A program made the position numbers and the translations under genes. The notes under the pieces are model-generated. The model was given only the letters and a program-made list of their open reading frames with translations. It was not told the origin of the DNA and did not search any database. This document shows positions 35,727 to 49,242 of a stretch of 64,000 nt of DNA, piece after piece (position 1 is the stretch's first letter; every line of letters starts with the position of its first letter). The stretch lies in the NCBI RefSeq assembly GCF_002724055.1, contig NZ_BDQY01000010.1:1-64000 (forward strand), written 5' to 3'. Source of the stretch: Tepidibacter mesophilus (GTDB lineage Bacteria > Bacillota > Clostridia > Peptostreptococcales > Peptostreptococcaceae).

Positions 35727-36120
35727 ATTTAGAAGTATTTATTCTATTAATCGCTTTTTTAAGATCAACTTCAAGAAGATCTATTTCTTTTCCACTAGCT
35801 GACTTGATTTTCGCTTCAGCTTCTTCTTTAGCTTTATTAGCTCTTTGTACATCTATTTGATCAGCCCATTCAGCAGCTTCTGTTAATATAGTAGTCTTTT
35901 CCTTATCAACCTGAATAAAACCACCTGCAACAGTTGCTTCTTTAAATGAACCATCTTTTTTAAGCTTTAATACACCTATATCCAGTGGAGCTACGTAACT
36001 TGCATGATTCTTAAGTATACCGACATCACCGTTTATAGTTCTAACAACTATCATTTCAGCAGTGCCTTCAAAAAACTTTTTATCGGGAGTAACTATTTCT
36101 ACAGAAAATTCTCCTGCCAT
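35725..36120 (-). CDS. atpC: F-type ATP synthase epsilon subunit
   Basis: 131 aa: N-terminal beta sandwich (about 1-85; EIVTPDKKFFEGTAEMIVVR) and C-terminal helical hairpin (about 90-130). It is part of the central stalk and modulates ATPase activity. Last gene of the atp operon; 6 bp after atpD. Confidence 0.96.
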   Translation of the reverse strand: MAGEFSVEIVTPDKKFFEGTAEMIVVRTINGDVGILKNHASYVAPLDIGVLKLKKDGSFKEATVAGGFIQVDKEKTTILTEAAEWADQIDVQRANKAKEEAEAKIKSASGKEIDLLEVDLKKAINRINTSK

Positions 36121-36126
36121 GTTTAT

Positions 36127-37536
<1,410 letters not shown>

Positions 37537-38382
37537 TTATTTTAACGCCTCTGAACCTGCAACTATCTCTGATATTTCTTGAGTTATAGATGCTTGTCTT
37601 GCTCTATTGTATTTTAATTCTAATTTAGAAATCATCTCATCTGCATTATCAGTAGCAGATTGCATAGCAGTTCTTCTAGCTCCTTGTTCTGATGCAGAAG
37701 ATTCAGCTATACCTCCATATATAGATCCTTCCATAAACTTAGGAACTAAATACTCAAGTACCTCTTCTTCACCTGGATCAAACTCTATCATCTCATGCTT
37801 TACACTTTCCTTATCTTGTTCAAAAGAAAGAGGAAGTAGCTTTACCACTTCTGGTGTTTGAGTTAAAGTTGATTCGAACTTAGTATAAACAAGGTATACT
37901 TCATCTACTTCTTCCTTTTTATATGCATCAAGCGCAATATCTGCAACCTTTCTAGCATCTGTATAAGTTAAATCTTCAACTCCAATAAATTTATCTAAAA
38001 CATCATAGCCTCTTTTGTTAAAGAAATCTACAGACTTTTTACCAATAGCTATAATACTTTCTTGTTTGTGTTCCATATGGTTTATTGCAGTCTTTAAGAC
38101 GTTTGAGTTGTATCCACCAGCAAGACCTCTATCCCCAGCTATAACTATATAGCATTTTTTAGATGAGTCTCTTTGATCTAAAAATATACTTTGAACTCCT
38201 TTAGCACTTTTAGCTATCTTTTCTATAGTAGCATAAAGAGTTTCAAAATAAGGCTTAGTGGATTGTGCTCGTTCTTTAGCTTTTTTTAACTTAGCTGATG
38301 AAACAAGCTCCATAGCTTTAGTTATTTGCTTAGTATTACCAACACTTTTTATACGTCTTTTAATATCCTTCATTCCAGCCAT
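37537..38382 (-). CDS. atpG: F-type ATP synthase gamma subunit
   Basis: 281 aa; the rotor shaft of F1. N-terminal DIKRRIKSVGNTKQITKAM (about 5-23) and C-terminal ASITQEISEIVAGSEAL helices are the conserved ends of gamma. Lies between atpA and atpD in the normal order. Confidence 0.97.
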   Translation of the reverse strand: MAGMKDIKRRIKSVGNTKQITKAMELVSSAKLKKAKERAQSTKPYFETLYATIEKIAKSAKGVQSIFLDQRDSSKKCYIVIAGDRGLAGGYNSNVLKTAINHMEHKQESIIAIGKKSVDFFNKRGYDVLDKFIGVEDLTYTDARKVADIALDAYKKEEVDEVYLVYTKFESTLTQTPEVVKLLPLSFEQDKESVKHEMIEFDPGEEEVLEYLVPKFMEGSIYGGIAESSASEQGARRTAMQSATDNADEMISKLELKYNRARQASITQEISEIVAGSEALK

Positions 38383-38409
38383 ATTATTTCACCTCCTATT
38401 TAAAGAGGA

Positions 38410-40458
<2,049 letters not shown>

Positions 40459-40471
<13 letters not shown>

Positions 40472-40971
40472 TTAGCTTCGCCTACCTCTTCTATAAAATC
40501 TCCTATCAATTTTTCATGTTTAGCTCCATCTATATCAGTTCCTATCACTTTAGAAGCTGCTAAAATTGCTAGAGATGATATATCATCTTTAAGCTCATTC
40601 ATAACTTTTTGTTTTTCTCTTTGAATCTCTCTATTAGCTCTTTCTTTTAATTGAACTGTTTCTTCTTGAGCCGCCTTGATTATTTCATCTGCTCTTTCTT
40701 CAGCTCTCTTAGAACCATTCTTAACTATTTCTTGAGCTTCTTCTTTAGCTGAACTTATCTTTGCTTCATATTCAGCTTTAAGTTCTTCTCCTTTATTAAC
40801 TGCTTCCTCTGCATCTTTATAAGATGCTTCAACTTCAGCAGTTCTATTTGCCATAAATTCTGTAACTGGCTTAAATAACAATTTTTTAAGTATTAAATAC
40901 ATTATAATAGTATTTATTATTTGTATAGCCATTTGTGCATCTATGTTAACAACGTTCTGAAATAATTGCAT
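40459..40971 (-). CDS. atpF: F-type ATP synthase subunit b
   Basis: 170 aa: one N-terminal membrane helix (about 14-30) followed by a long charged helix (about 35-150) that dimerises as the peripheral stalk. RBS AGGAGG before the ATG. Sits between atpE and atpH in the usual order. Confidence 0.95.
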
Positions 40972-41036
40972 TTATAGTCCTCCTTTCAATCCATTATCAA
41001 TTTTAAGAGTTAGGAGATGGATTGCATCTCCTATTA

Positions 41037-41312
<276 letters not shown>

Positions 41313-41344
41313 CTAATCATTTTTATGTATTTTCTATATAATCT

Positions 41345-42049
41345 TTAATCTATTGCATTTGAAACAAAAACCATTGTAAGCATTATAAATATAAACGATT
41401 GAAGTACTCCAGAGAATAAATCAAAATAAATATGAAGCACTGCTGGTATACCTACTCCTAATATAGGGAATACTTCTATACCTATTAACCCACTTAAATA
41501 TCCAAAGAATTGATATAAAAGTGCCATAATAACTGACCCACCCAATATATTACCAAAAGGACGGAAACTTAACGATATTGGAGTTGCAAGCTCTCCAATT
41601 ATATTAAGAGGTAACATAGCCGGCATTGGATCTAAGAATCCTTTTAAATATCCTCCTAAACCTTTACTCTTGACTCCATTATAGTGAATCATAAAAAATG
41701 TTATAAGAGCCCAAGCTAAAGTAGTATTAAGGTCAGTTGTTGGAGATTTTCCAAAAAGACCTGTCAAAGTTACTAGATTTGAACAAGCAAAAAATAAGAA
41801 TAAACTTCCTATGTAAGGAGCGAATCTCATTTTATCTTCTCCCATAGTTTGTTTAACTACACCATTTAATCCACCTACAATGCCTTCAATAATGATTTGA
41901 AACCCTCTTGGAACCTTCTCAAGCTTTCTAGTTCCAAAGTAAGCAAACAATGTAAGCACAATCATAATTGCCCACGTAGTAGTTACTGTTTCACTAATAG
42001 GTATGTTAAGACCAGGTATTGTAAATATTATTTTAGGACCTAGATTCAT
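41345..42049 (-). CDS. atpB: F-type ATP synthase subunit a
   Basis: 234 aa with five or six membrane helices; forms the ion half-channels against the c ring. The essential Arg lies in PISLSFRPFGNILGG (about 158-172). One base after atpI. Confidence 0.96.
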   Translation of the reverse strand: MNLGPKIIFTIPGLNIPISETVTTTWAIMIVLTLFAYFGTRKLEKVPRGFQIIIEGIVGGLNGVVKQTMGEDKMRFAPYIGSLFLFFACSNLVTLTGLFGKSPTTDLNTTLAWALITFFMIHYNGVKSKGLGGYLKGFLDPMPAMLPLNIIGELATPISLSFRPFGNILGGSVIMALLYQFFGYLSGLIGIEVFPILGVGIPAVLHIYFDLFSGVLQSFIFIMLTMVFVSNAID

Positions 42050-42050
42050 A

Positions 42051-42443
42051 TTACGCCTCCTTTCCTTTAATAATTTTTTCTATGCCAAATAGGTTTACAA
42101 TCAATATACTAATCTTAGGTAAAAGTAAACCTATAATGGTTCCAATAGCATTTATGTATGGTGCTTTAAATGATATAGCAAGCACCATAGCTGTAAGTAT
42201 AAATCTTATCATATATCTTGAAAGAACATATCCTTGTGCATTTCCTGGATGCATAGTTATAGCTTTTTCCAAAGTAAGTGATAAAAGTCTAAGATTTAAT
42301 ATTGAAAAAATACTGCCAAATGCAAGACCACACAAAAGTTCCTTCGAAAATGTATGTGTTAAAAAAGCAACGATAACTACAAGTCCAAATATTGCAATCA
42401 TCACTTTTATTATGCCAACAATCATATTTAATGTCGATTTCAA
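42051..42443 (-). CDS. atpI: ATP synthase subunit I
   Basis: 130 aa with four membrane helices, matching the PF03899-type AtpI that helps assemble the c ring. Its place between the 78-aa AtpZ and atpB is the usual one. ATG follows GGAAGTGATCC. Confidence 0.88.
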   Translation of the reverse strand: MKSTLNMIVGIIKVMIAIFGLVVIVAFLTHTFSKELLCGLAFGSIFSILNLRLLSLTLEKAITMHPGNAQGYVLSRYMIRFILTAMVLAISFKAPYINAIGTIIGLLLPKISILIVNLFGIEKIIKGKEA

Positions 42444-42447
42444 AGGA

Positions 42448-42684
42448 TCACTTCCTTTTTTTTATAACTGATATTGATATCTTATACGCATTTACAAAGC
42501 CTGCTCCAATGCCTATTATTATGAGTATGATAAAAAAGATGGGTGTTTTTGTATTGAATTTTCTGTCTATTAACCCTCCCAGAAAACCACATACAATAAT
42601 TGGAACTACCATATATATACCTATTTGAGATACTAAGCTTAAATAAACTAAAGCCTCTACCCATTTGTTTTTTTTATCACTCAT
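42448..42684 (-). CDS. atpZ: AtpZ/AtpI-family small protein (first gene of atp operon)
   Basis: 78 aa with two membrane helices and a GGLIDRKFNTKTP loop, the form of the PF09527 'ATPase_gene1' proteins; proposed by others to act with AtpI in ion supply or c-ring assembly. First gene of the operon, with AAGGGGAAAA upstream. The 280-bp gap before it contains a CATCGTCATACATCGTCG direct repeat but no promoter I can call with confidence. Confidence 0.85.
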   Translation of the reverse strand: MSDKKNKWVEALVYLSLVSQIGIYMVVPIIVCGFLGGLIDRKFNTKTPIFFIILIIIGIGAGFVNAYKISISVIKKRK

Positions 42685-42962
42685 AGTTTTTCCCCTTATA
42701 CATCGTCATACATCGTCGAATTTTGTTAATTTTAAAACTATTATGTATAATAAAATCTATTTGTAATGTCTTTTAATAAAGATTATATACTATATACGCA
42801 TCCCTTTTCAATGAAAACATTTTCCTAATTTCATAAATCTAAATTTTGAGTATATTTGGATTAAAATCCGCCTATATATCTATTATATATTCCGACGGAT
42901 TAAAAATCAAACATAATGAAACCTTTTTCCTCATGTGAATTTAAGCATTTTTGAGTATTACC

Positions 42963-44108
42963 TTAAAAATCCTTTGTTTTTTCCACATTTTCTTTATAAT
43001 TCGCTATTAAATAATCAATTATTCTATCACAGGCTTTACCATCACCATATGGATTTACTGCATTTGACATTTTAGAGTATTCATTCTCGTCCCTTATCAG
43101 TAAATTTGTCGATTTATAAACTTCTTCTTCATCAACCCCTACAACTCTTGCAGTTCCCGCTTCTACAGCTTCAGGTCTTTCTGTTTCAGACCTCAAAACT
43201 AAGACAGGCTTTCCAATAGCTGGAGCTTCTTCTTGTATGCCTCCAGAATCAGTAAGTATTATATCTACTTTATTCATTAAATTTGCAAAAGGTTCATAAT
43301 CAAGGGGTTCTATAAGGTGTATTTTATCCATATTCCCCATTATAGATTTTGCACAATCTCTAACCTTAGGGTTCAAGTGCATTGGGAATATTACTTCTAC
43401 ATTTTCATTATCTTGAACTACTCTTTTAATAGCTTTGAATATATCTTCCATAGGTTTTCCCCAATTTTCTCTTCTATGACAAGTCAACAGTATAACCTTA
43501 TTATTATCATAGTCTATATCATCTATGTCTTTATTGTTGAATTTATAATCTTCATCTATTACAGATAAAAGAGCATCTATAACAGTGTTTCCAGTTATAC
43601 ATATTTTATCCTCATTTATATTCTCTTTTAATAGATTTTCTTTATTTCCATCAGTAGGTGCAAAGTGAATAGATGATATCATTCCTGTAAGCTTTCTGTT
43701 CATCTCCTCAGGATATGGAGAATATATATTACCACTTCTGAGCCCAGCCTCTACATGCCCAACTGGGACTTTATTGTAAAAAGCTGCTAAAGAAGCAGAA
43801 AAAGTAGTAGTAGTATCCCCATGAACAAGTAAGATATCAGGTCTATCGTTGGCGATTACACTTTCAAGTTCTTTTAGAACTCGGTTAGTAACATCAGTTA
43901 TAGTTTGTCCATGCTTCATAATATTCAAGTCATACTTAGGTTTTATATCAAATATTTTAAGTACACTATCTAGCATTTCTCTATGCTGAGCTGTTACACA
44001 AACTATAGAATCTATATTGTCATTCTTATCCATTTTTTTAACTAAAGGCGCCATTTTGATAGCCTCTGGTCTTGTTCCAAATACAGTCATAACTTTTATT
44101 TTGCTCAT
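42963..44108 (-). CDS. wecB: UDP-N-acetylglucosamine 2-epimerase (non-hydrolysing)
   Basis: 381 aa; converts UDP-GlcNAc to UDP-ManNAc. Motifs: FGTRPEAIKMAPLV (about 10-23), HVEAGLRSGN (about 118) and TDSGGIQEEAPAIGKPVLVL (about 290-309). With tagO upstream and tagA elsewhere in the window it supplies the ManNAc for the wall-polymer linkage unit. Eleven bases after tagO. Confidence 0.96.
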   Translation of the reverse strand: MSKIKVMTVFGTRPEAIKMAPLVKKMDKNDNIDSIVCVTAQHREMLDSVLKIFDIKPKYDLNIMKHGQTITDVTNRVLKELESVIANDRPDILLVHGDTTTTFSASLAAFYNKVPVGHVEAGLRSGNIYSPYPEEMNRKLTGMISSIHFAPTDGNKENLLKENINEDKICITGNTVIDALLSVIDEDYKFNNKDIDDIDYDNNKVILLTCHRRENWGKPMEDIFKAIKRVVQDNENVEVIFPMHLNPKVRDCAKSIMGNMDKIHLIEPLDYEPFANLMNKVDIILTDSGGIQEEAPAIGKPVLVLRSETERPEAVEAGTARVVGVDEEEVYKSTNLLIRDENEYSKMSNAVNPYGDGKACDRIIDYLIANYKENVEKTKDF

Positions 44109-44119
44109 TTTAAATCCCC

Positions 44120-45157
44120 CTATTTAAGTTCGCTATCTTCTGGTGATAAAAGCTTCAATCTAACTATTCCATAGTATATGAACACTGCATCTAATATAAG
44201 TATAATAGTTGATTCAAAGAAGTTACTCTCAGATATTAACACAGCACTAACTCCTAGAAACAAACTTATTCCATAAAGTATAAGAACAGTCTTTCTTTGA
44301 GATAATCCCTTACTTAAAAGCCTGTGATGCAGATGTCCCTTATCAGCCTGCATTATAGGTTTTCCACTTAGTTTTCTTCTTATTATAGCAAATGTAGTAT
44401 CAAATATAGGTATACCAAGAGCTAGTACTGGTATAAATATAGCAAGAGCTGCTGCTGATTTTATAGCTCCCTGTATAGATACAACAGCTAACAAATATCC
44501 TAGGAATAAAGACCCAGTGTCCCCCATAAATATTTTTGCTGGATTGAAATTATAAGGCAAAAATCCAATAGCAGAACCAGCTAAACACATCAACAATACA
44601 GCTGATGTTTGTTGATCATTAGCAAACGCTACAAAAGCAAGCGTGATAGCAGCTATTGCAGATACCCCTGCAGCAAGTCCATCTAACCCATCTATTAAGT
44701 TAACAGTATTAGTTATACCAACTATCCAAAATATAGTAACAGGAACAGATAATATTAAACCTAGCTGAGTTATACCACTTTGAGTAAATGGATTTGTAAC
44801 CCACTCAACTCGTACTCCACAAACAACAACAATTACAGCTGCAAGTACCTGACCTAAAAGCTTTGTCTTTGCTCCTATTTCATTCAAATCATCAACTATA
44901 CCCATGCAAACTATAACAAGACTCCCAAGAAGTATTCCTATTATTTCCTTGTCTATGTCTACAATAAAAATGCTAGTTAAAAAAAATCCCAAGAATATTG
45001 CAATTCCGCCAAGTCTTGGTATAGGATCTTTATGTACTCTTCTATCATCCTTTGGTATATCTATAGCTCCTATTCTATGTGCAAGCTTAATAGCCAGTGG
45101 TGTTGAAAAATAAGATATTCCAAACGATAAAACAATCGCAATAATAATCTGACTCAT
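44120..45157 (-). CDS. tagO: Undecaprenyl-phosphate GlcNAc-1-phosphate transferase (MraY/WecA/TagO family)
   Basis: 345 aa with about ten membrane segments. Catalytic and substrate motifs GIVDDLNEIGAK (about 86), NLIDGLDGLAAG (about 152), FMGDTGSLFLG (about 210) and DKGHLHHRLL (about 280) are intact. It loads GlcNAc-1-P on undecaprenyl phosphate, the first step in making secondary wall polymers. Co-transcribed with wecB. Confidence 0.95.
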   Translation of the reverse strand: MSQIIIAIVLSFGISYFSTPLAIKLAHRIGAIDIPKDDRRVHKDPIPRLGGIAIFLGFFLTSIFIVDIDKEIIGILLGSLVIVCMGIVDDLNEIGAKTKLLGQVLAAVIVVVCGVRVEWVTNPFTQSGITQLGLILSVPVTIFWIVGITNTVNLIDGLDGLAAGVSAIAAITLAFVAFANDQQTSAVLLMCLAGSAIGFLPYNFNPAKIFMGDTGSLFLGYLLAVVSIQGAIKSAAALAIFIPVLALGIPIFDTTFAIIRRKLSGKPIMQADKGHLHHRLLSKGLSQRKTVLILYGISLFLGVSAVLISESNFFESTIILILDAVFIYYGIVRLKLLSPEDSELK

Positions 45158-45178
45158 ATTTTCACCTCTTTAAATATT

Positions 45179-45667
45179 TTAATATCCCATATCATCATTT
45201 AGGGAATCATCATTTTCTATCCATTCATCTACTTGTATAATTCTAAAACTTTGATTAGTTTCCCTTATTATTACTTTTTCTATACCAGAATTCAATATAA
45301 GTCTTTTACACATAGTACATGAATTGGCATTACTAACAAGTTCATTAGTTTTCATATCTTTTCCCACTAAATAAAGAATTCCTCCAATCATATCTCTTCT
45401 ACTAGCAGATATAACACAGTTTGCCTCAGCATGAACACTCCTACATTTTTCATAGTTTTGCCCTCTTGGAATGTTCATCTTTTCTCTTAAGCAATAGCCT
45501 AAATCACTACAATTTTCTCTACCTCTAGGAGCTCCAGTGTATCCTGTAGATATTATCTCATCGTTTTTGACTATAATAGCACCATAATTACGTCTAAGAC
45601 AAGTTCCTCTTTCAAGAACTGTTCTTGCTATATCTAAATAATAGTTATGTTTATCTCTTCTTTGCAT
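45179..45667 (-). CDS. dCMP deaminase (ComEB family)
   Basis: 162 aa zinc deaminase; HAEANCV (about 80-86) and CTMCKRLI (about 116-123) supply the zinc His/Cys ligands and the catalytic Glu. It makes dUMP from dCMP for thymidylate synthesis. Upstream of tagO on the same strand by 21 bp. Confidence 0.93.
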   Translation of the reverse strand: MQRRDKHNYYLDIARTVLERGTCLRRNYGAIIVKNDEIISTGYTGAPRGRENCSDLGYCLREKMNIPRGQNYEKCRSVHAEANCVISASRRDMIGGILYLVGKDMKTNELVSNANSCTMCKRLILNSGIEKVIIRETNQSFRIIQVDEWIENDDSLNDDMGY

Positions 45668-45764
45668 AAATTTGCCTCCATTACTTTAAAGTTAAAAATT
45701 ATAACCAAGCTATCTTCATTATATTATTTATATAGGATATACACAAGTTAATTAATACTTCTAC

Positions 45765-45794
45765 AAAAAAAAGAGCGTGCCATATGACACACTC
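45765..45794 (-). terminator. Terminator of rpiB-upp
   Basis: Minus strand GAGTGTG pairs with CACGCTC (one G-U) around a short loop, then an eight-base T-run; six bases after the upp stop. Confidence 0.8.
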
Positions 45795-45800
45795 AAAGTA

Positions 45801-46430
45801 TTACTTAGTACCGTATAATCTATCTCCAGCATCTCCAAGACCTGGAACTATATATCCGTGATCATTTAATTTTTCATCAATAGACGCCACATATATATCT
45901 ACATCCGGATGGCATCTTTCAACCTCTTCTATACCTTCTGGGCAAGCAACTAAATTTACAAGCTTAATACTTGTAGCTCCTTTTTTCTTTAAAACATCAA
46001 TAGCCGCAACTGCAGAACCACCTGTGGCAAGCATAGGATCTACTACTATAAAATCTCTTTCTTCTATATCAGCAGGGAATTTAGAGTAGTACTCAACAGG
46101 TTTTAAAGTTTCTGGATCTCTATAAAGACCTACATGTCCAACTTTAGCAGCTGGAACCAATTCAAGTATTCCATCTACCATTCCAAGACCGGCTCTTAAT
46201 ATAGGTACTATGCCTAATTTCTTTCCTGAAATAATCTTAGACTTAGTTTTTATAACCGGAGTTTCAATTTCTACTTCCTCTAAAGATAAATCTCTTGTTA
46301 CCTCGTATCCCATAAGCATAGAAACTTCTTTTACTAATTGTCTAAAATCCTTAGAACCTGTATTCTTATCTCTTATAAGAGTTAACTTATGTTGGATTAA
46401 TGGATGGTTCATTATAACTACCTTTGACAT
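45801..46430 (-). CDS. upp: Uracil phosphoribosyltransferase
   Basis: 209 aa; salvages uracil to UMP with PRPP. The PRPP loop [15 protein letters not shown] (about 128-142) and uracil-binding [13 protein letters not shown] (C-terminal) are diagnostic. 25 bp after rpiB; probably one transcript. Confidence 0.97.
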   Translation of the reverse strand: MSKVVIMNHPLIQHKLTLIRDKNTGSKDFRQLVKEVSMLMGYEVTRDLSLEEVEIETPVIKTKSKIISGKKLGIVPILRAGLGMVDGILELVPAAKVGHVGLYRDPETLKPVEYYSKFPADIEERDFIVVDPMLATGGSAVAAIDVLKKKGATSIKLVNLVACPEGIEEVERCHPDVDIYVASIDEKLNDHGYIVPGLGDAGDRLYGTK

Positions 46431-46454
46431 TTAAATTTCCTCCCTTAAAAAAAT

Positions 46455-46904
46455 CTATTTAGAATATTTTTTTTCTATTTCTGTTATTTTATCTACTCTT
46501 CTTTGGTGTCTATCTCCTTCAAATTCAGTGCTAATCCACGCATCTATTATTTCAAGAGCTAATCCTCTTCCAACTACTCTCTCTCCTAAAGATATCATAT
46601 TAGCATTATTGTGAGCTTTAGACATCTTAGCTGAAAAAGTATCTGAAACAACGGCACATCTTACTCCCGGAACTTTATTAGCCGCTAAAGATATACCTAT
46701 TCCTGTTCCACAGCAAAGTATTCCTTCTTCAACCTCACCTTTCATTACAGCTTCAGCAACTTTAACCCCATAATCTGGATAGTCAACAGAATCTAACGAG
46801 TCAGTTCCAAAATCAACAATTTCATACTCATCTTGCAGATGTTTTTTAATTTCTTCCTTTAAATTGTATCCTCCATGGTCACTTGCAATTCCTATTTTCT
46901 TCAT
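46455..46904 (-). CDS. rpiB: Ribose 5-phosphate isomerase B
   Basis: 149 aa; interconverts ribose-5-P and ribulose-5-P. ASDHGGYNLKEEI (about 7-19), the catalytic Cys in CCGTGIGISLAANK (about 65-78) and GRGLALEIIDAW near the end mark the family. RBS GGAGGTG. First gene before upp. Confidence 0.95.
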   Translation of the reverse strand: MKKIGIASDHGGYNLKEEIKKHLQDEYEIVDFGTDSLDSVDYPDYGVKVAEAVMKGEVEEGILCCGTGIGISLAANKVPGVRCAVVSDTFSAKMSKAHNNANMISLGERVVGRGLALEIIDAWISTEFEGDRHQRRVDKITEIEKKYSK

Positions 46905-47160
46905 TTAGTTCACCTCCAAATTAATTTTTAAAGTCTTTTTTAATCGAATTAATTACAAACCTAATAGTATTTCGACATATATTCTTATATTCCTTCTTTT
47001 TATTTTAAATTTTTTATATTTTTTCTGTTTTTTATTTTTTCTTTTAAATGTTATTCATTATTGTTAATGTTTTTGTCCTTTTTTCTTTTTTCATCTCTTT
47101 AAATTTGTATATATTTAAGCTCTTTTATTTACTCTATATACTCACTTTGATCACCATTCT
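46905..47160. other. Pyrimidine-rich upstream region of rpiB
   Basis: About 255 bp, strongly T-rich on the plus strand (A-rich on the rpiB strand). No gene, hairpin or known repeat is seen. It must contain the rpiB promoter but no -35/-10 pair is convincing. Confidence 0.5.
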
Positions 47161-47362
47161 AAAAATAATGATTATTAAAATGTTAGAGAATGTTTTTAAT
47201 ATTTTACTATGCAACTAGTATTACGACGTTTGATATACGTTAAGAAAGTTCGTTGTCTGACCAACGGGAGTTTAGAACTTTTAGTATATTCAATAAGACG
47301 TAATACTTAGTTGTATTTAAAATATCTACCACATGAGCGTTATTTTAATAAGCTTTATTTTT
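47161..47362 (+). repeat. Family 1 palindromic element, copy C
   Basis: 202 bp. The outer stem AAAAATAATGATTATT pairs, with three mismatches, to AATAAGCTTTATTTTT. Inner stems GTATTACG/CGTAATAC and AAAGTTC/GAACTTT pair perfectly; the apex CGTTG-TCTGAC-CAACG is a closed hairpin here. It begins 32 bp after the sua5 stop. Confidence 0.88.
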
Positions 47363-47394
47363 TTCTCAAACGCATTAATCTTTACTATTAAACT

Positions 47395-48429
47395 CTATAC
47401 AAATTTATACCCCGCTGCCTTTGTTAGGCGATTCATTATAGCTTGCCCAATTCCACTCTTTTCAAACTCTTCGGAATATATAATATCAACACCTTTTTTA
47501 TCCATTTCTCTTAAAGTTTTAAATAAGTTATATGCTACTTCATTCAAGTCATCTCCAAGTCCTATAACTTCGCCTTTATATTTATCTTTATTCTTATTTA
47601 TGCACATAATCCCCACTTTTTTGCCTTGTTCAACTTTTTCATCAACTAATTTATTAATTTTATCCACATAATTATCATCTTTTTTAACAATAAACACTTC
47701 TGCATTCGGTGCATAGTGAGTGTATTTCATCCCAGGAGCTTTTGCAATTATGTTTTCGTTTTTTTCAAGTATTCCTGGATCTATTACAACTTCTCCTAAA
47801 ATCTCACTTAAATCCTCTAAAGTTACTCCACCAGGTCTTAATATCGTAGGTATATCCCCTGTTAAATCAAGAACAGTCGACTCAAGCCCAACATTTGAGT
47901 CTCCTCCTAGTATAATACCATCAACTCTACTATCCATTTCTTCATATACATTCTGCTCATCGGTAGGAGATGGTCTTCCAGATATATTTGCAGATGGGCC
48001 TGCAACAAATACCCCACTTTCCTTTATAAGAGATAAAGCTATAGGGTGAGACGGCATTCTAACTGCAACAGTATCTAAGTTCCCACTAGTAATAGATGGT
48101 ACTACTGCCTTCTTTTTCAATACTATCGTTATAGGTCCTGGCCAAAAATTATCCATAACCTTATAAACTCTGTCATCTATACCAGTAGCTATCTTATGAA
48201 TTTCTTCTTTATCTGAAATATGAACTATTAAAGGATTATCGCTTGGTCTTCCTTTAGCTTCATATATTTTCTTAGCTGCTTTTTCGTCAAGTGCATTAGC
48301 ACCTAGACCGTATACTGTCTCAGTTGGGAATATAACAGTTCCACCGTCTCTCAAAATTTTCCCAAATTCCTGTATTTTATCTATATCAATATTATCCTTG
48401 TCTATTTTGCAAACCAAAGTCTTTTTCAA
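47395..48429 (-). CDS. sua5: L-threonylcarbamoyladenylate synthase (Sua5/YwlC type)
   Basis: 344 aa: N-terminal YrdC/TsaC domain (about 10-200; FPTETVYGLGANA, GRPSDNPLIVHI, SANISGRPSPT) and a C-terminal Sua5 domain (about 235-342). It makes threonylcarbamoyl-AMP for the t6A37 modification of ANN-decoding tRNAs. The start is TTG 48429, preceded by GAGGTGAGG. A family 1 element takes the place of its terminator. Confidence 0.95.
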   Translation of the reverse strand: MKKTLVCKIDKDNIDIDKIQEFGKILRDGGTVIFPTETVYGLGANALDEKAAKKIYEAKGRPSDNPLIVHISDKEEIHKIATGIDDRVYKVMDNFWPGPITIVLKKKAVVPSITSGNLDTVAVRMPSHPIALSLIKESGVFVAGPSANISGRPSPTDEQNVYEEMDSRVDGIILGGDSNVGLESTVLDLTGDIPTILRPGGVTLEDLSEILGEVVIDPGILEKNENIIAKAPGMKYTHYAPNAEVFIVKKDDNYVDKINKLVDEKVEQGKKVGIMCINKNKDKYKGEVIGLGDDLNEVAYNLFKTLREMDKKGVDIIYSEEFEKSGIGQAIMNRLTKAAGYKFV

Positions 48430-48451
48430 CTACCTCACCTCGTCATAAGTA

Positions 48452-49129
48452 TCAAAATATACTAACCATCAAAATTCCCAATAAAAAACCTGTTATAGTG
48501 TATATAGTCTTTGAGTTAGGAAAAATTTCTTCTATAGTAACATAAAGCATTGTTCCAGATGCTATTGCCAAGAAAAAACCTACAAACCCCTGAAATATTT
48601 CTCCAAAATAAGACCCTATATAACTACCTACTCCCATAGGGATACCTGCAATTATTGTAAATAGCATAACCTTTACTATATTCATTCTTCCTTTTATAAG
48701 ACTTAGCGCCATGGCAATCCCCTCAGGAACATTATGTATCCCTATTACTATTACCAAAGTAATCCCTAACGATTCTTTAACGCTAAACGATGACCCTATA
48801 GCAAGTCCTTCAGGAAAGTTATGTAATAAAACACTAAAAAATATTAAATAACCAGTTTTTAGCATACCGTCAAAATTCATAAATTGTTTTATAATCATAC
48901 TTACAAAAACACCTACAAAAGTAAAAATTATAGCTAAATTGATACCTATTGCATCCATAGCCTCAGTCAACAAATCGAATGTAACTACAGACAACATGAT
49001 ACCTCCTGCAAGACCCATAAACATATTCAAATATCTATCAGCCTTTTTTCTAAATATAAAAGCTATAACCCCACCAATAAAAGTTCCAATAACCCCACAC
49101 AAAAAACCAAGCAAAGTAATTTTAAGCAT
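48452..49129 (-). CDS. ZIP family metal transporter
   Basis: 225 aa with about eight membrane segments. The metal-site motifs HNFPEGLAIGSS (about 108-119) and HNVPEGIAMAL (about 137-147) are intact. Imports zinc or other divalent ions into the cytoplasm in characterised relatives. Between prfA and sua5, same strand. Ion preference cannot be read from the sequence. Confidence 0.92.
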   Translation of the reverse strand: MLKITLLGFLCGVIGTFIGGVIAFIFRKKADRYLNMFMGLAGGIMLSVVTFDLLTEAMDAIGINLAIIFTFVGVFVSMIIKQFMNFDGMLKTGYLIFFSVLLHNFPEGLAIGSSFSVKESLGITLVIVIGIHNVPEGIAMALSLIKGRMNIVKVMLFTIIAGIPMGVGSYIGSYFGEIFQGFVGFFLAIASGTMLYVTIEEIFPNSKTIYTITGFLLGILMVSIF

Positions 49130-49196
49130 AATATCCCTCCCACTTAAACCTCAATAAGTTTTATGAAAATTATACTCAAAATATTCTCTCCTTAGC

Positions 49197-49235
49197 AAAA
49201 AAGCCCTAACATTATTCATAAGAATAATATAGGAC
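49197..49235 (-). terminator. Terminator of prfA
   Basis: Minus strand AGTCCTATATTATTC pairs with GAATAATGTTAGGGCT (two mismatches), then TTTTTTG. Confidence 0.7.
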
Positions 49236-49242
49236 TAATGCT